Origin: JBBIQV01 sp964555285
GTDB lineage: Bacteria; Nitrospirota; Nitrospiria; Nitrospirales; Nitrospiraceae
Assembly: GCA_964555285.1 (NCBI GenBank)
Contig: CAZKRM010000012.1
Location: 1-64,000, forward strand
Direction of reading: 5' to 3'
Length of the DNA stretch: 64,000 nt
A program made the translations under genes and the position numbers. Within the stretch, counting starts at the first letter, position 1, and each line of letters starts with the position of its first letter. Below the pieces are notes generated by a model. It was not told the DNA's origin. It did no database searches and worked only from the letters and a program-made list of their open reading frames with translations. Shown piece after piece: positions 41,343-50,679 of the stretch.

Positions 41343-41446
41343 ATTGCGGGTGGCGCCGACCTGGGAGCCTAGGCCGCCCGCAGCGGGGTCCCTACACCGG
41401 GCGGGGTGCGAGGACGGCCGGGCTGGTCGGCGACAGGACCCGCAAT
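41343..41446 (-). other. Long structured stem at the 3' end of rtcB
   Basis: ATTGCGGGT (41343-41351) pairs with ACCCGCAAT (41438-41446), and GCCGACC (41355-41361) with GGTCGGC (41424-41430), enclosing further GC stems such as CCGCCCG with CGGGCGG. The right side touches the rtcB stop codon. It may be a terminator-like or stabilising 3' structure; it has no T tract on the minus strand. Confidence 0.45.
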
Positions 41447-44409
41447 CATCCCTTGATGTTCCCGATCGGCCGCAGCTCCGCCACCTTCTTAGTAATTCCT
41501 GCGCGATCCACGGTCTCCACGACATCCGAGATGTTCTTGTAGGCGAAGCCGGCTTCCTCGGCGAGACCGGACATGGACACGGCCTTCACGATGATCCCGC
41601 GCTGCTTCATCTCCCGTTGTAACTGTTCACCGCGGACCGACCGTTTGGCTTGCGTGCGCGACATCGTCCGTCCCGACCCATGCATGGTGGAGCCGAATGT
41701 GTCGTGCATCGCCTGATCGGTGCCGACGAGAAGATACGATCCGGTCTCCATTGATCCGCCGCAGATGACCGGTTGGCCGGTGGTTCGGTAGAGCGCAGGC
41801 AGTTCGGGGCGGCCGGGACCGAAAGCTCTCGTGGAACCTTTGCGATGGATGACCAACTCACCTTCGGCATACCGTTCCACCTTCGCAATGTTGTGGGCCA
41901 CGTCGTAGACGATTTCCAGGCCGAGCTCTTCCGCCGAACGGCCGAAGACGCTCGCAAAGGCCTCCCGAATTTGATGGGTAATGACCTGGCGGTTGGCGAA
42001 CGCGCTGTTGGCGGCGCAGTTCATTGCGGCAAAGTAATCTTGTCCTTCCGGCGAGCGAAACGGAGCGCAGGCCAACTGCTGGTCCTTCACCGTGATGTTG
42101 TAACGCCGCATCGCCTTCTCGAACACCTTGAGATAGTCGCTGGCCACCTGATGGCCGAACCCGCGCGAGCCGCAATGCACCATCACGACGATCTGGTCAT
42201 GCCCCGTAATGCCGAGGGCCGCCGCGGTGGCCCGGTCAAAGATCCGATCGTCCGAGGCAACCTGCACTTCCAGGTAATGGTTCCCCGATCCGAGCGTGCC
42301 GAGTTGATGGATGCCGCGCTGCACGGCATAGTCGCTCACCTTGTCAGGATCGGCGCCGGGGATACAGCCTCGTTCTTCGATCCGCTCTAAATCCTCATGC
42401 CACCCATAACCATGTTCCACGCACCATTTGGCGCCTTTGCGCATCACCTCATCTAAGTCCTGCCGGTGGAGCGACACAAAACCTTTCGAGCCCACGCCGG
42501 CCGGAACTTTGCGAAACAGTTCCGTCATCAGTTGCTCCAGACGAGGTTGAACATCCGGCAGAGTCAGGTTCGTCCGGATCAGTCTCATGCCGCAGTTCGA
42601 CACCACAAATTCGTTCGCGATGAAATTGTGGTGATCGTCCAAGACAGTCAAGTCATAGACAAAGCCTGGATGGTCGACCGGTTCCTTATGCACAATGGTG
42701 TCCCACACCTGCCCTGTGGCGCCGAGCCCGTCCGTCTTGGCAGGGATGAATTCCGAGAAAGTTGGAAAGGTGGTGCCAATCCGCACACCGGTGCGCCGAC
42801 CCTCCCATAAGCTGCGGGCGACGAAACGCGTATTGACGTGGGGCGACCCGATCGCATGGGTGATGGATTCTAGGGTAGCTCCGGTGGTCTGTTTCATGAC
42901 CATCGCAGTCTCGATGCTCGCGGTACGTTCCGAGATCACCGCATTCTTCAATTTGAGATACTGCACGGCCACGTTGGCCAAGTATTGCTTGCGCCGGTTG
43001 TACTCGTACCCAATCCGGCTCCAGAACTTCACCAGATTGTCCGGTTCCGACGATATGCAAAGGCGGAGACGAATCGACGCACTGCCGTCCTTGTTCGGCG
43101 AGTCTTCACACTCGGCAAGCAACTCGCTTGCGACGCCGAATTGCCGGAGCCACTCCTGGATGTGCCGAAGAAATTGCTTGCCGCCGGCTACGGCATGCGC
43201 CCGTTTGTTGAGCGAAACGACCGGAGCCGAAAAATTGTAGCCGTGTCCGCTCACCGTGGCCGGGCTGGTCAACTCCGCGCCGAAGTACGCAGCAAGGTAC
43301 AACCGCTTCATCCAGAGGGGGGTCTTGTGCAACCAAGTCGGGACGTCGAAGTCTTGCACGGCCTTGTTGCCCTTCGTGGTTCCAAGCGCCACAAGCAGCA
43401 ACGCCAAGCCGGAGGACCGGAGATGAACGGACGCCTCCGTTCTCACGAAGTGCTTGCGCCCATACCGAGTCGAAATAGCATGGGTTCTGGTCCGCTCGTA
43501 AAGCCTCGACGCTCGGAATCCGATCCGTTCCACATCGCGTCGAATGGATGCGAGATCGCCCGGATCGCCGTAGAGGTTAATCTGCGCGCGTCCGCCGGAA
43601 TCGAGCTGAAGATGTCCATCCCCCTGGATGAATCCCATCAATTTAATCAGGAACGGAAGCGCCGGATGGTCTATGGCGAGTGGGAGAAGCCCGCGTTGGC
43701 GGAGAGCCGCGATGGCTTGCGCCAACCCATTCCTGGTTCCCGGATAGATGCTCGTGAGATCGCTCTCATTGAGAAGCACGCAGGACGAGGGAGGCTCGTA
43801 ATCCACTCCCTCAAACGGGTACACCGAGACCCTGTCCCCTAGTCGGAGCGCATCGAGTGGCGCCATTCCGTGCTCGGTCAGGAGCGGGTGATCTGCCGAC
43901 GCCATGATCTGCCGTCCGGACTCCGTGATCACTCGAAACACCGGTGTTGTGGGAGACTTAAGAAGGAACGCGCCGATATCCGCGCTTCTGACGGCGTGCG
44001 AGGGGTTCACGCATACGACTCGTTCGCCTCGCCATGCTCCGTCCAGCGATCGAATCGGCCGGCGATATCCCAATTCGTGAAGCACCTGAGCGTTGCCATC
44101 GAGACAGTTGATATCGTAGCCCACACCGCCCGGCGAGATGACTCCCTCTGCCACATCGAATGCCGCCACGCCGCCGATGGGAAACCCATAGCCCCAGTGG
44201 CCGTCCGGCATGCAGAGGGCATAGCGGCGGATGCCTGGCAGGCAGGCCACGTTGGTGACTTGGTCGAAGACGCCGCGGTCCATGCTGGTGAGGATCTGCT
44301 CGGTGGCGTAGATACGTGCCGGCACCAGCATGCCGGGTTTCTCAGAAGCGGGAATCTCCCAGACCTCATCGGTGACGCGATTCACTGCCATCTCAGTATT
44401 GAGTTTCAT
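41446..44409 (-). CDS. rtcB: RNA-splicing ligase RtcB with intein
   Basis: A 987-codon gene; removal of a 504-residue intein leaves a normal RtcB of 483 residues. RtcB joins RNA ends bearing 2',3'-cyclic or 3' phosphates to 5'-OH ends using GTP and manganese. Landmarks are PDGHWGYGFPIGGVAAFD, GVGYDIN|CGMRL, GTLGSGNHYLEVQ, VMVHCGSRGFGHQV, MNCAANSAFANRQ and GRPELPALYRTTGQPV with VICGGSMETGSYLL near the end. The intein lies immediately before the active-site cysteine of GYDINCGMR (Cys98 in the archaeal enzyme), a known RtcB intein site. The start ATG 44407-44409 overlaps the archease stop (ATGA). Confidence 0.95.
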   Translation of the reverse strand: MKLNTEMAVNRVTDEVWEIPASEKPGMLVPARIYATEQILTSMDRGVFDQVTNVACLPGIRRYALCMPDGHWGYGFPIGGVAAFDVAEGVISPGGVGYDINCLDGNAQVLHELGYRRPIRSLDGAWRGERVVCVNPSHAVRSADIGAFLLKSPTTPVFRVITESGRQIMASADHPLLTEHGMAPLDALRLGDRVSVYPFEGVDYEPPSSCVLLNESDLTSIYPGTRNGLAQAIAALRQRGLLPLAIDHPALPFLIKLMGFIQGDGHLQLDSGGRAQINLYGDPGDLASIRRDVERIGFRASRLYERTRTHAISTRYGRKHFVRTEASVHLRSSGLALLLVALGTTKGNKAVQDFDVPTWLHKTPLWMKRLYLAAYFGAELTSPATVSGHGYNFSAPVVSLNKRAHAVAGGKQFLRHIQEWLRQFGVASELLAECEDSPNKDGSASIRLRLCISSEPDNLVKFWSRIGYEYNRRKQYLANVAVQYLKLKNAVISERTASIETAMVMKQTTGATLESITHAIGSPHVNTRFVARSLWEGRRTGVRIGTTFPTFSEFIPAKTDGLGATGQVWDTIVHKEPVDHPGFVYDLTVLDDHHNFIANEFVVSNCGMRLIRTNLTLPDVQPRLEQLMTELFRKVPAGVGSKGFVSLHRQDLDEVMRKGAKWCVEHGYGWHEDLERIEERGCIPGADPDKVSDYAVQRGIHQLGTLGSGNHYLEVQVASDDRIFDRATAAALGITGHDQIVVMVHCGSRGFGHQVASDYLKVFEKAMRRYNITVKDQQLACAPFRSPEGQDYFAAMNCAANSAFANRQVITHQIREAFASVFGRSAEELGLEIVYDVAHNIAKVERYAEGELVIHRKGSTRAFGPGRPELPALYRTTGQPVICGGSMETGSYLLVGTDQAMHDTFGSTMHGSGRTMSRTQAKRSVRGEQLQREMKQRGIIVKAVSMSGLAEEAGFAYKNISDVVETVDRAGITKKVAELRPIGNIKG
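42595..44106 (-). other. Intein with LAGLIDADG endonuclease in rtcB
   Basis: A 504-residue intein between GYDIN and CGMRL. It begins CLDGNAQVLHELGYRR (block A), has the block B histidine in GRQIMASADHPLLTEHG, a homing endonuclease region with two LAGLIDADG-type motifs (LMGFIQGDGHLQL and YLAAYFGAELTSP), block F LDDHHNFIANEFV, and ends VVSN with the next extein residue Cys. The first and last splicing residues are normal; the penultimate residue is Ser, not the usual His. It probably splices autocatalytically; endonuclease activity cannot be judged. Confidence 0.9.
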
Positions 44410-44846
44410 ATATCCAGCACCACCCGTGCGATCCAGCCCGTGCCTTCTTGCCTCACCTGGTACAGATGCTTCGTGACACCCTTGACGTCGGCACGGAGTT
44501 CCTGATCCATTGGATTCACCGGCGCTCCGGTGAGTGTCCCGCTCAGTCGCCATTCTCCGACGGTGTCGTCGTGAGTCAGGCGCACCCTTGCCTCATGAAA
44601 CACCACGCCTTCGGCGTCTTTCAAGTACACGAGATCCGACAACCAGTCGAAGAGCAGGGCCGACAAGTCAGGATCGTGTCGCGTGATGGTGCGCTCCCAG
44701 CGTGGGGAAACGGTCGCCGGGTTGGCCAGCGTGTCGATCAGCGCCTGCGAGGCGGCTTGGAACAATTCCGAGGGAGAGTCGCCGGTGGCTTCAAACGCGG
44801 CATCCGCCAGGGCAATGTCCTCCAGGAATTTGTAGGTCGAGGTCAC
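44406..44846 (-). CDS. Archease
   Basis: A 146-residue protein that activates RtcB by promoting guanylylation and multiple turnover. Landmarks are YKFLEDIALADAAFEATGDS, ELFQAASQALIDTLANPATV, LSALLFDWLSDLVYLKDAEG and AVGVTKH-like DVKGVTKHLYQV; the terminal RVVLDI is typical. It overlaps rtcB by 4 bp and follows sdhB by 6 bp. Confidence 0.95.
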   Translation of the reverse strand: MTSTYKFLEDIALADAAFEATGDSPSELFQAASQALIDTLANPATVSPRWERTITRHDPDLSALLFDWLSDLVYLKDAEGVVFHEARVRLTHDDTVGEWRLSGTLTGAPVNPMDQELRADVKGVTKHLYQVRQEGTGWIARVVLDI

Positions 44847-44852
44847 GACGGC

Positions 44853-45827
44853 TCACGCGGTCTTGGTGCGCCGGCGCGCGGCTGAAAAGATGGAGCGCAC
44901 TTGTGCGAGACCTGGAAGACCATGCCCGAACGGATTCGGCACTTTCCCTTTCAGCAGCATCCTGAGTCCCAGCGGGAGGACATGCAGCAGGCGCCGTGGA
45001 GAGAAGCCGGTCACTTTCAGCGGCATGAGGGCTTCGTTCAGTCGGCCATGCTGCTCGATGAGTGACGTGAAGCCGGTGACATGGCGGGCGCCGCCGGTTG
45101 TGGCAAGGCCATGCTGGATCGCTGCGCGACGCAGTCGGACGATCGCCTCCATCGGCTTCACATCTTTTGGACAGACCTGGACGCAGAAGTTACAGCGGGT
45201 GCAGTCCCACATGCCGTGATCTTGTTCGAGCTCCATGAGGCGGAGTCGTTTGGCGGATTCCGGCTCGCGGGGGTCTGCGAAGAACCGGTCGGCTTTCGCG
45301 AGCGCCGCCGGCCCGAGAAACTCCTTCGAGACTTCGTGGACCGTGCAGGCGGCCACGCACGCGCCACACATGATGCAGGCGTCCACGTTGTGGAACCGGT
45401 AGCTATCCGGCATGAGCGTGAGCTGAGCCGACGGGCCATATCTCCGTTTAGGTCCTGATGAAGATGAGAGCCAGGGAGTGACCTCGCGGACCTTGCTCCA
45501 GAACGAAGACATGTCCACCACGAGATCTTTGATCACCGGCAAGTTGCGAAGCGGCGCGACAGCGATGCCTCCGTACTGCTCGTACTCTTTACGGACGGAC
45601 GTGCGGCAGGCCAGCTTCTCCGATCCGTTAATCTCCATCGCGCAGGAGCCGCAGATGGCGGAGCGGCAGGAGTACCGGAGCGACAGGCGACCATCCAGTT
45701 CCTGCTTGATCCGGATCAAGGCGTCGAGAACCGTCATGCCTCGGCTGACGTCCAACCGATAGTCCTCGTCATGAGGATGAAGGTCGGTTTCGGGATTGTA
45801 GCGCTGGATGGTGAAAGTCAGGCGCAT
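44853..45827 (-). CDS. sdhB: Succinate dehydrogenase / fumarate reductase iron-sulphur subunit
   Basis: A 324-residue electron-transfer subunit. It holds the plant-ferredoxin type [2Fe-2S] motif YSCRSAICGSCAMEINGSEK followed by LACRTS, and two C-terminal cluster motifs CIMCGACVAACTV and CTRCNFCVQVCPKDVKP for the [4Fe-4S] and [3Fe-4S]/[4Fe-4S] clusters. The length is longer than the usual 230-250, with an extra C-terminal tail of about 60 residues (HVLPLGLRMLLKGKVPNPFG). It links succinate oxidation to quinones or runs fumarate reduction in a reductive cycle. SdhA is not nearby. The start ATG 45825-45827 is chosen because the longer frame adds unrelated residues. Confidence 0.85.
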   Translation of the reverse strand: MRLTFTIQRYNPETDLHPHDEDYRLDVSRGMTVLDALIRIKQELDGRLSLRYSCRSAICGSCAMEINGSEKLACRTSVRKEYEQYGGIAVAPLRNLPVIKDLVVDMSSFWSKVREVTPWLSSSSGPKRRYGPSAQLTLMPDSYRFHNVDACIMCGACVAACTVHEVSKEFLGPAALAKADRFFADPREPESAKRLRLMELEQDHGMWDCTRCNFCVQVCPKDVKPMEAIVRLRRAAIQHGLATTGGARHVTGFTSLIEQHGRLNEALMPLKVTGFSPRRLLHVLPLGLRMLLKGKVPNPFGHGLPGLAQVRSIFSAARRRTKTA

Positions 45828-45901
45828 GAAGAAGGTGTGATCGAGTGATCTGGTGATTGAGTGATTGTCAAAAAACCAAACCCACAATCACCAAATCGTC
45901 C

Positions 45902-47032
45902 TTATTCTAAGACGAACGTCTTCGGATAGTTCGTCAGATTACGGCAACCATCGCGGGTCACGAGCACCATATCCTCGATCCTTACGGCCCCGAGGCCCGG
46001 GTAGTAGAGACCTGGCTCCACCGTGACGACGTGCCCCTCTTGGAGTATCGAACCTGTTTTGCTGATGCGCGGCGCTTCATGGATGTCCAGCCCGACTCCG
46101 TGCCCTGTGCCGTGGAAGTAGCCTTGCATCCGACCGTTGACCAACCCGGTCTTGTAGCCGGCTTGCTCGAAACGCTCGCAGATGCCTTCATGAATTTTCT
46201 GGCCGTCGGCCCCGTCTCGGATTTTCGAAATCGCTTCTTCCTGGGCGTCTTTGACCGCCTGGTAGAGGCGCGTCAGCTCCGTCGAGGCGTGGCCGCGCAC
46301 CACCGTCCGCGACATATCGGCGAAGTAGCGCGTCGTCGCCGACCGGGGGAAGACGTCGAAAATGATGCTCCGGTGTGCCGGCAACGGCCCGCTCCCTTCG
46401 TGGTGTGGATCGCAGGCCTGTTCGCCGCCTGCCACGATGGTGTGCTGCGCGATGCAGTCCCGTTCCATCAATTCGACGTTGATCAGTTTCTTGATCCGCT
46501 CGGAGGTCAGCGGTTCGCCGTCCAGCCAGAGTCCATCCTGGCGGAGGTCCGTTCGGCGCAGCGCGTCATGGGCCGCTGCCACCGCCTCTTCAGTCGCCCG
46601 TTGAGCGGCCTCGATGTGGCGGACTTCCTCCGCTGTCTTGACGGCGCGGCGTTCAAAAAAGGGGGCACGCTTAGGAGTCAGGCGATAGCCGAGTTCCTGC
46701 AGCCTCGTCGCGTGCCCGAAGGGGAAATTCGCGGGGACAAGCAACTCCCGGAGGCCGGTCTGTTGCATCACGACATGCACGACATCGATCGTCCCAGGCG
46801 ATGCGACGCCCTGAGCCTTGGCCTGGCGCTCGATCTCGGAATAGGACAGCACGCGATCGACCGTCGCCTGGCTGCGGGCGCGGTCCATTTCGAGATCGCT
46901 CATCACCAGCAGCCGCTCGCCTTTGACTTCCAGATAGATGAAGGGATCGGGAGCGATGAACTGCGTGGCATAGTAGAGGTTGGAGTCGGATTCGCTGGCG
47001 GCGATGAAGAGAGTGGCGCAGGTCTCTCCCAC
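45902..47032 (-). CDS. Xaa-Pro aminopeptidase (M24)
   Basis: A 376-residue metallopeptidase. The N-terminal creatinase-like domain (1-145) is followed by the pita-bread domain with metal ligands in IIFDVFPRSATTRYFADMSR (two Asp), YFHGTGHGVGLDIHEAP (His), TVEPGLYYPGLGAVR (Glu) and IEDMVLVT (Glu). It removes N-terminal residues before proline or acts on related bonds. It is encoded leftward 74 bp upstream of sdhB; functional linkage is not implied. Confidence 0.9.
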   Translation of the reverse strand: MGETCATLFIAASESDSNLYYATQFIAPDPFIYLEVKGERLLVMSDLEMDRARSQATVDRVLSYSEIERQAKAQGVASPGTIDVVHVVMQQTGLRELLVPANFPFGHATRLQELGYRLTPKRAPFFERRAVKTAEEVRHIEAAQRATEEAVAAAHDALRRTDLRQDGLWLDGEPLTSERIKKLINVELMERDCIAQHTIVAGGEQACDPHHEGSGPLPAHRSIIFDVFPRSATTRYFADMSRTVVRGHASTELTRLYQAVKDAQEEAISKIRDGADGQKIHEGICERFEQAGYKTGLVNGRMQGYFHGTGHGVGLDIHEAPRISKTGSILQEGHVVTVEPGLYYPGLGAVRIEDMVLVTRDGCRNLTNYPKTFVLE

Positions 47033-47110
47033 GGGTCATCCTCGGTGTCGGCGGCGATTGAGGAACGCAGGCGTGTCTGTGGCGGATGCTAGCATGGGGT
47101 CCGGGGACGG

Positions 47111-50100
47111 TCAAGGCGAGGTCGGCGCCGGGACCGGCCTCGGTGTGTCGAGTTCGGGAACCTTGTCCGGCACAGTCGGGGTTTTGTCTTCGTCGGGCGT
47201 CACCAGATCGATCGGGAGTGTGAGCGTGTTTTTCAACACGTCGAACGCCAACTGGGCCAGTCCCGTCAGGCCGGTGGCGAGCGACTTCATGGGCATGTAG
47301 GTGACTTCCGGATCCTCGATCGAGCCCTTGACTTGAAACAGCGCGGTCGCCAGTCCTTTCCGGTCTCCGGCGAAGAGCCGTCCGAAGAGCGGAATGGTTT
47401 TCAGGAACTGCGAGTAGGAACCGAACGGGCTGACGGCCCACACCATGTCCAACTGATCCGTCGGCAGATCGTAATTCCCGGCGGCGGTGATCTTCAGCAC
47501 CGGGCTGTCGAGGACGATATCCTCGGACTCGATGAGTCCGTCACGCACGGTAAACGTCCCGGAGAGTTTGCGGAACGGCAGCCCGTCCTTATCGAGATCG
47601 ACTTTCCCTTGCAGGACTGCCGGAAGATTGAGCAGGCTGAGCACCTTCCAAATCGCACGATTCTCTTTTTTGAATACCCGCCCCTCTTCGACGACCACCG
47701 TCGCCTTGCCGCCCAGCGTGGGAAACAGGCCGTGGGGATTGCGGCCGTGGCCTCGGAGCGTGCCTGAGAGCTTGAGATCGCCGACGACCCACTGCTCCTT
47801 CGTGCCGAGCAGCGGAAGCGCTTCTTCCAACGGCATGCCCGTCACGCGAAGGGACGCTTCGGTTTCCGCCGGTTCCTGGCGCGGCAGGTGGACGACGAGG
47901 CGGCCGGCCAGGGATCCCGTCTCGGACTGGCCGACAATCCGGTCCACGTCCAAGATGCCGTCCTCGATCGTGATGCGGCAGGAGAGCCCTCCAAAGCGGA
48001 GCTTCTTGTACACACCTCGCTCGATGCCGGCGAGGGCGCTCACACGGCTTGTCGCCGCGAGCGTCTCGAGCAATTCGCGGATGGGCGACCGCTCGCCCTT
48101 CGGGATCAGCAGATCGAGATCCATCTGGGTCGATTCGATTTTGACGGCGATCGCCGGTTTCGTCGCCCAGTTCTTGATCGTGCCGGTCAGGCTGACGTCG
48201 CTGTCGTTGATGCGAAACGACAGACGTTTCAGCTCCGCACCGTTCCGGACCAGTTTCAGGCGCAGGTAGAGGTCTTGCACGTGACCATCGAGGTTCTTCG
48301 CCAGCATGAGGCCGTTCGTCAATGCGAGCCAGCCGGTGATCCGCCACGTTTTCCAGTCTCGCTCCGTGGCCTTCACGTCGAGCGAGAGCTCCAGGTTGCC
48401 CGCTTCGACACTGCCCTTGATGATCCACTCGGGCAAGGCCGAGAGCGAAATCGTACCGGTCGCGAGCGACGCGTCGATCAGAAACTTGTGGCCCAGTTGG
48501 ATCTTGCCCTTCGTGGCCAACCGCAGCGGCGGCAGGATCAGCTCCATCCGCGTGAACGTCAGGAGGCTGGCCGCCGTGAGATCTCCTTCGAACTCCAGGG
48601 CAGCGGGCGCGTCGGTGGGTTTCTCCGCCAAGCCGGGGATCGTCACTCGCGCCTCAGTCAGCACAAGATCGCCGCGGAGGTGAGGCGTGGACGTCGGGCC
48701 GGACAGCGCGACCGTCGTGCTCAGCATGCCCTGGACGGCATCGTGAGGGAGTGTCCGTGCAGGGAACCACTGGACGATATGGGCGGCGTCGCCGCGCACA
48801 CGGACGAGAAAGTCCTGGAAGGCGCTCGACGTGCCGCCGGTGATGGTGCCCTGGAGCTGGAATTGGGTATCGCCCACGTGGCCCGTCACCTGATCGAACT
48901 GCGCGCCGGTCTGCGACAGCCGGACATTGCCCTGGAGGCCGGTGACTCGTTCCGGGAACGCCGGCGTGGTCAGGCTCAGGTGGCGGGCGACGATGTCCCC
49001 GCCCACAAAGGCAACGCCACCCGGCTGATTGAGCGGCCCCATGAGGCGGAACGTGGGCAGGGCCATGCCTTCCACGTCCCTCACCTGGGCGAAGAACGTG
49101 GACAGCCGATCCGACTGAATGGTCTTGGCGAGGAAACGGACCAATTCCGCCGCGGGCATGTGGCCGCTGATTTCGAGTTCGAGCCACGGGCCGGCATCGA
49201 GGAACGAGACCATCGCCTTGCCTTCGCCGATCTGCACGGCACCATAGGCACCGGTCAAGCCGACGACGCGGATGCGCCCGGCTTCGACGAACACGGTCGC
49301 GGCGAGGTCGTGAGCCGGGACGCGCTCTTCCCCGATCACGGCGTGACCGTTTTTGACGAGAAACTCGCCGGTCAGCGAGAGCTGCGGCCCGGAGACGGAC
49401 GAGCCGGTGATCGTCGCCGTCTGTACTTCGACCAGGCCGGCGATCTCGCGTTCGGCGAGAATCGAGGCCAACTGTGGATGGACCCACTGTGTGGGGAACT
49501 GAGTCAGAAGCCGGCTCAGTTCGACCGGAGATGACGAAAAGGTCAGAGAAAACGTGGGCTGGGCGGTCAGGAGGCCGGCAAAGCCGGCCTTACCCTGCAA
49601 CATCAGCTCTCCCAGATTCGCCGTAATGTCCGTGAGCACCATGTCGTAGCCGGCGACGCCGGGCACGACGCGTATCTGGCTCCGAAGGTTGGCCGCACCC
49701 TGAATGCCTTCCGGGACCGGTCTGGGGCCGAAGAACGAGGCGAGGTCGTGAAGGCGCACGTTCGCCGCTTCAGCCGTGCCGTCGAACTGTACCGCAGAAA
49801 GGGACGGGGGTGGTGGAGCCGCATCATCGGCGACGAAGCTAGGGGGCGTCTCGACCTGGCTCGCAACGCCCGTCACCGAGAAGGCGGTGACGCCCTGCTG
49901 GCCCTGGATGGTGGCGGACATGTGCAGATCGGCGCGCGCACGTTCCGGCTGGAGCTTCACTGCGGCATCGAGTGCGTCCAGTTGCACTGTGCGCGGCCCG
50001 TCATCTCGCGCGTCATCGGTGAGCGTGACCGATCCATTCACGATGGTCGCTTCGCGGATGCGCATGATGCGACCGAGCGCCTGCATGGTCGCGTCGTCCT

Positions 50101-50503
50101 GCGAGGCGCTATCCGGCGATGGAGGGGGAAAGTTCCAATGGCCGTCTTTGTCCCGCCGCAGTGTCAGGTGAGGCCCTTCGATGAGGAGTCGCTTGCCCAC
50201 GACCTGCTTGCGGAGCAACGGCAGCAGCCGCAGCACGATATCGATGCGTTTTGCCTGAAACAGGACTTGTCCTGGCTCGCGGTCGTGGATGACGACGTCG
50301 CTCAGTTCGAGACGCACGCGGGGGAAGGCGACAAACTTCACATGGTCGACGTCGATTTTCCGCCCGACACTCTGTTCGAGTTGCCGGAGAAAGAAGTCTT
50401 TGAGGTAATCTTGACCGGTCAGCGAACGGGAAAAGAGGAGAAAGGTCGCGCCCAGGACAAGCAGGAAGACGACGAGGAAGACGAAGAATTTAGGACGGAA
50501 CAC
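47111..50503 (-). CDS. AsmA-family giant envelope protein
   Basis: A 1130-residue protein. The start GTG 50501-50503 has GGAGG with a 4-base spacer; a frame upstream would add nine unlikely residues. An N-terminal membrane span (FFVFLVVFLLVLGATFLLF) is followed by the AsmA domain (DFFLRQLEQSVGRKIDVDHV, PRVRLELSDVVIHDREPGQV) and a long periplasmic beta-rich region ending in the AsmA-like C-terminal domain (LDMVWAVSPFGSYSQFLKTI, LFGRLFAGDRKGLATALFQV). AsmA/TamB-like proteins form grooves that carry phospholipids between the membranes; that role is inferred by family. The last 25 residues are Pro/Thr-rich. Confidence 0.85.
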   Translation of the reverse strand: MFRPKFFVFLVVFLLVLGATFLLFSRSLTGQDYLKDFFLRQLEQSVGRKIDVDHVKFVAFPRVRLELSDVVIHDREPGQVLFQAKRIDIVLRLLPLLRKQVVGKRLLIEGPHLTLRRDKDGHWNFPPPSPDSASQDDATMQALGRIMRIREATIVNGSVTLTDDARDDGPRTVQLDALDAAVKLQPERARADLHMSATIQGQQGVTAFSVTGVASQVETPPSFVADDAAPPPPSLSAVQFDGTAEAANVRLHDLASFFGPRPVPEGIQGAANLRSQIRVVPGVAGYDMVLTDITANLGELMLQGKAGFAGLLTAQPTFSLTFSSSPVELSRLLTQFPTQWVHPQLASILAEREIAGLVEVQTATITGSSVSGPQLSLTGEFLVKNGHAVIGEERVPAHDLAATVFVEAGRIRVVGLTGAYGAVQIGEGKAMVSFLDAGPWLELEISGHMPAAELVRFLAKTIQSDRLSTFFAQVRDVEGMALPTFRLMGPLNQPGGVAFVGGDIVARHLSLTTPAFPERVTGLQGNVRLSQTGAQFDQVTGHVGDTQFQLQGTITGGTSSAFQDFLVRVRGDAAHIVQWFPARTLPHDAVQGMLSTTVALSGPTSTPHLRGDLVLTEARVTIPGLAEKPTDAPAALEFEGDLTAASLLTFTRMELILPPLRLATKGKIQLGHKFLIDASLATGTISLSALPEWIIKGSVEAGNLELSLDVKATERDWKTWRITGWLALTNGLMLAKNLDGHVQDLYLRLKLVRNGAELKRLSFRINDSDVSLTGTIKNWATKPAIAVKIESTQMDLDLLIPKGERSPIRELLETLAATSRVSALAGIERGVYKKLRFGGLSCRITIEDGILDVDRIVGQSETGSLAGRLVVHLPRQEPAETEASLRVTGMPLEEALPLLGTKEQWVVGDLKLSGTLRGHGRNPHGLFPTLGGKATVVVEEGRVFKKENRAIWKVLSLLNLPAVLQGKVDLDKDGLPFRKLSGTFTVRDGLIESEDIVLDSPVLKITAAGNYDLPTDQLDMVWAVSPFGSYSQFLKTIPLFGRLFAGDRKGLATALFQVKGSIEDPEVTYMPMKSLATGLTGLAQLAFDVLKNTLTLPIDLVTPDEDKTPTVPDKVPELDTPRPVPAPTSP

Positions 50504-50679
50504 TCCTCCTCCACTCGCGGCGCAGAGCAAACGAGTTCACTCGATGCATCTTACTGAAAGATCGAAGGGAAATCCACCGAGAGGCCATCGAGGAGACTCG
50601 GTTGGTGACTTCACAGGGCAACGACTATAATGCGCACCGGTCGTGTCGACCGATTATCACGGAGCGTCCCCTATCAAAC

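Noticed and set aside
47888..49534. A 548-codon plus-strand open frame
   Set aside because: It is antisense to the AsmA-like gene, has no recognisable protein features and no ribosome-binding site.
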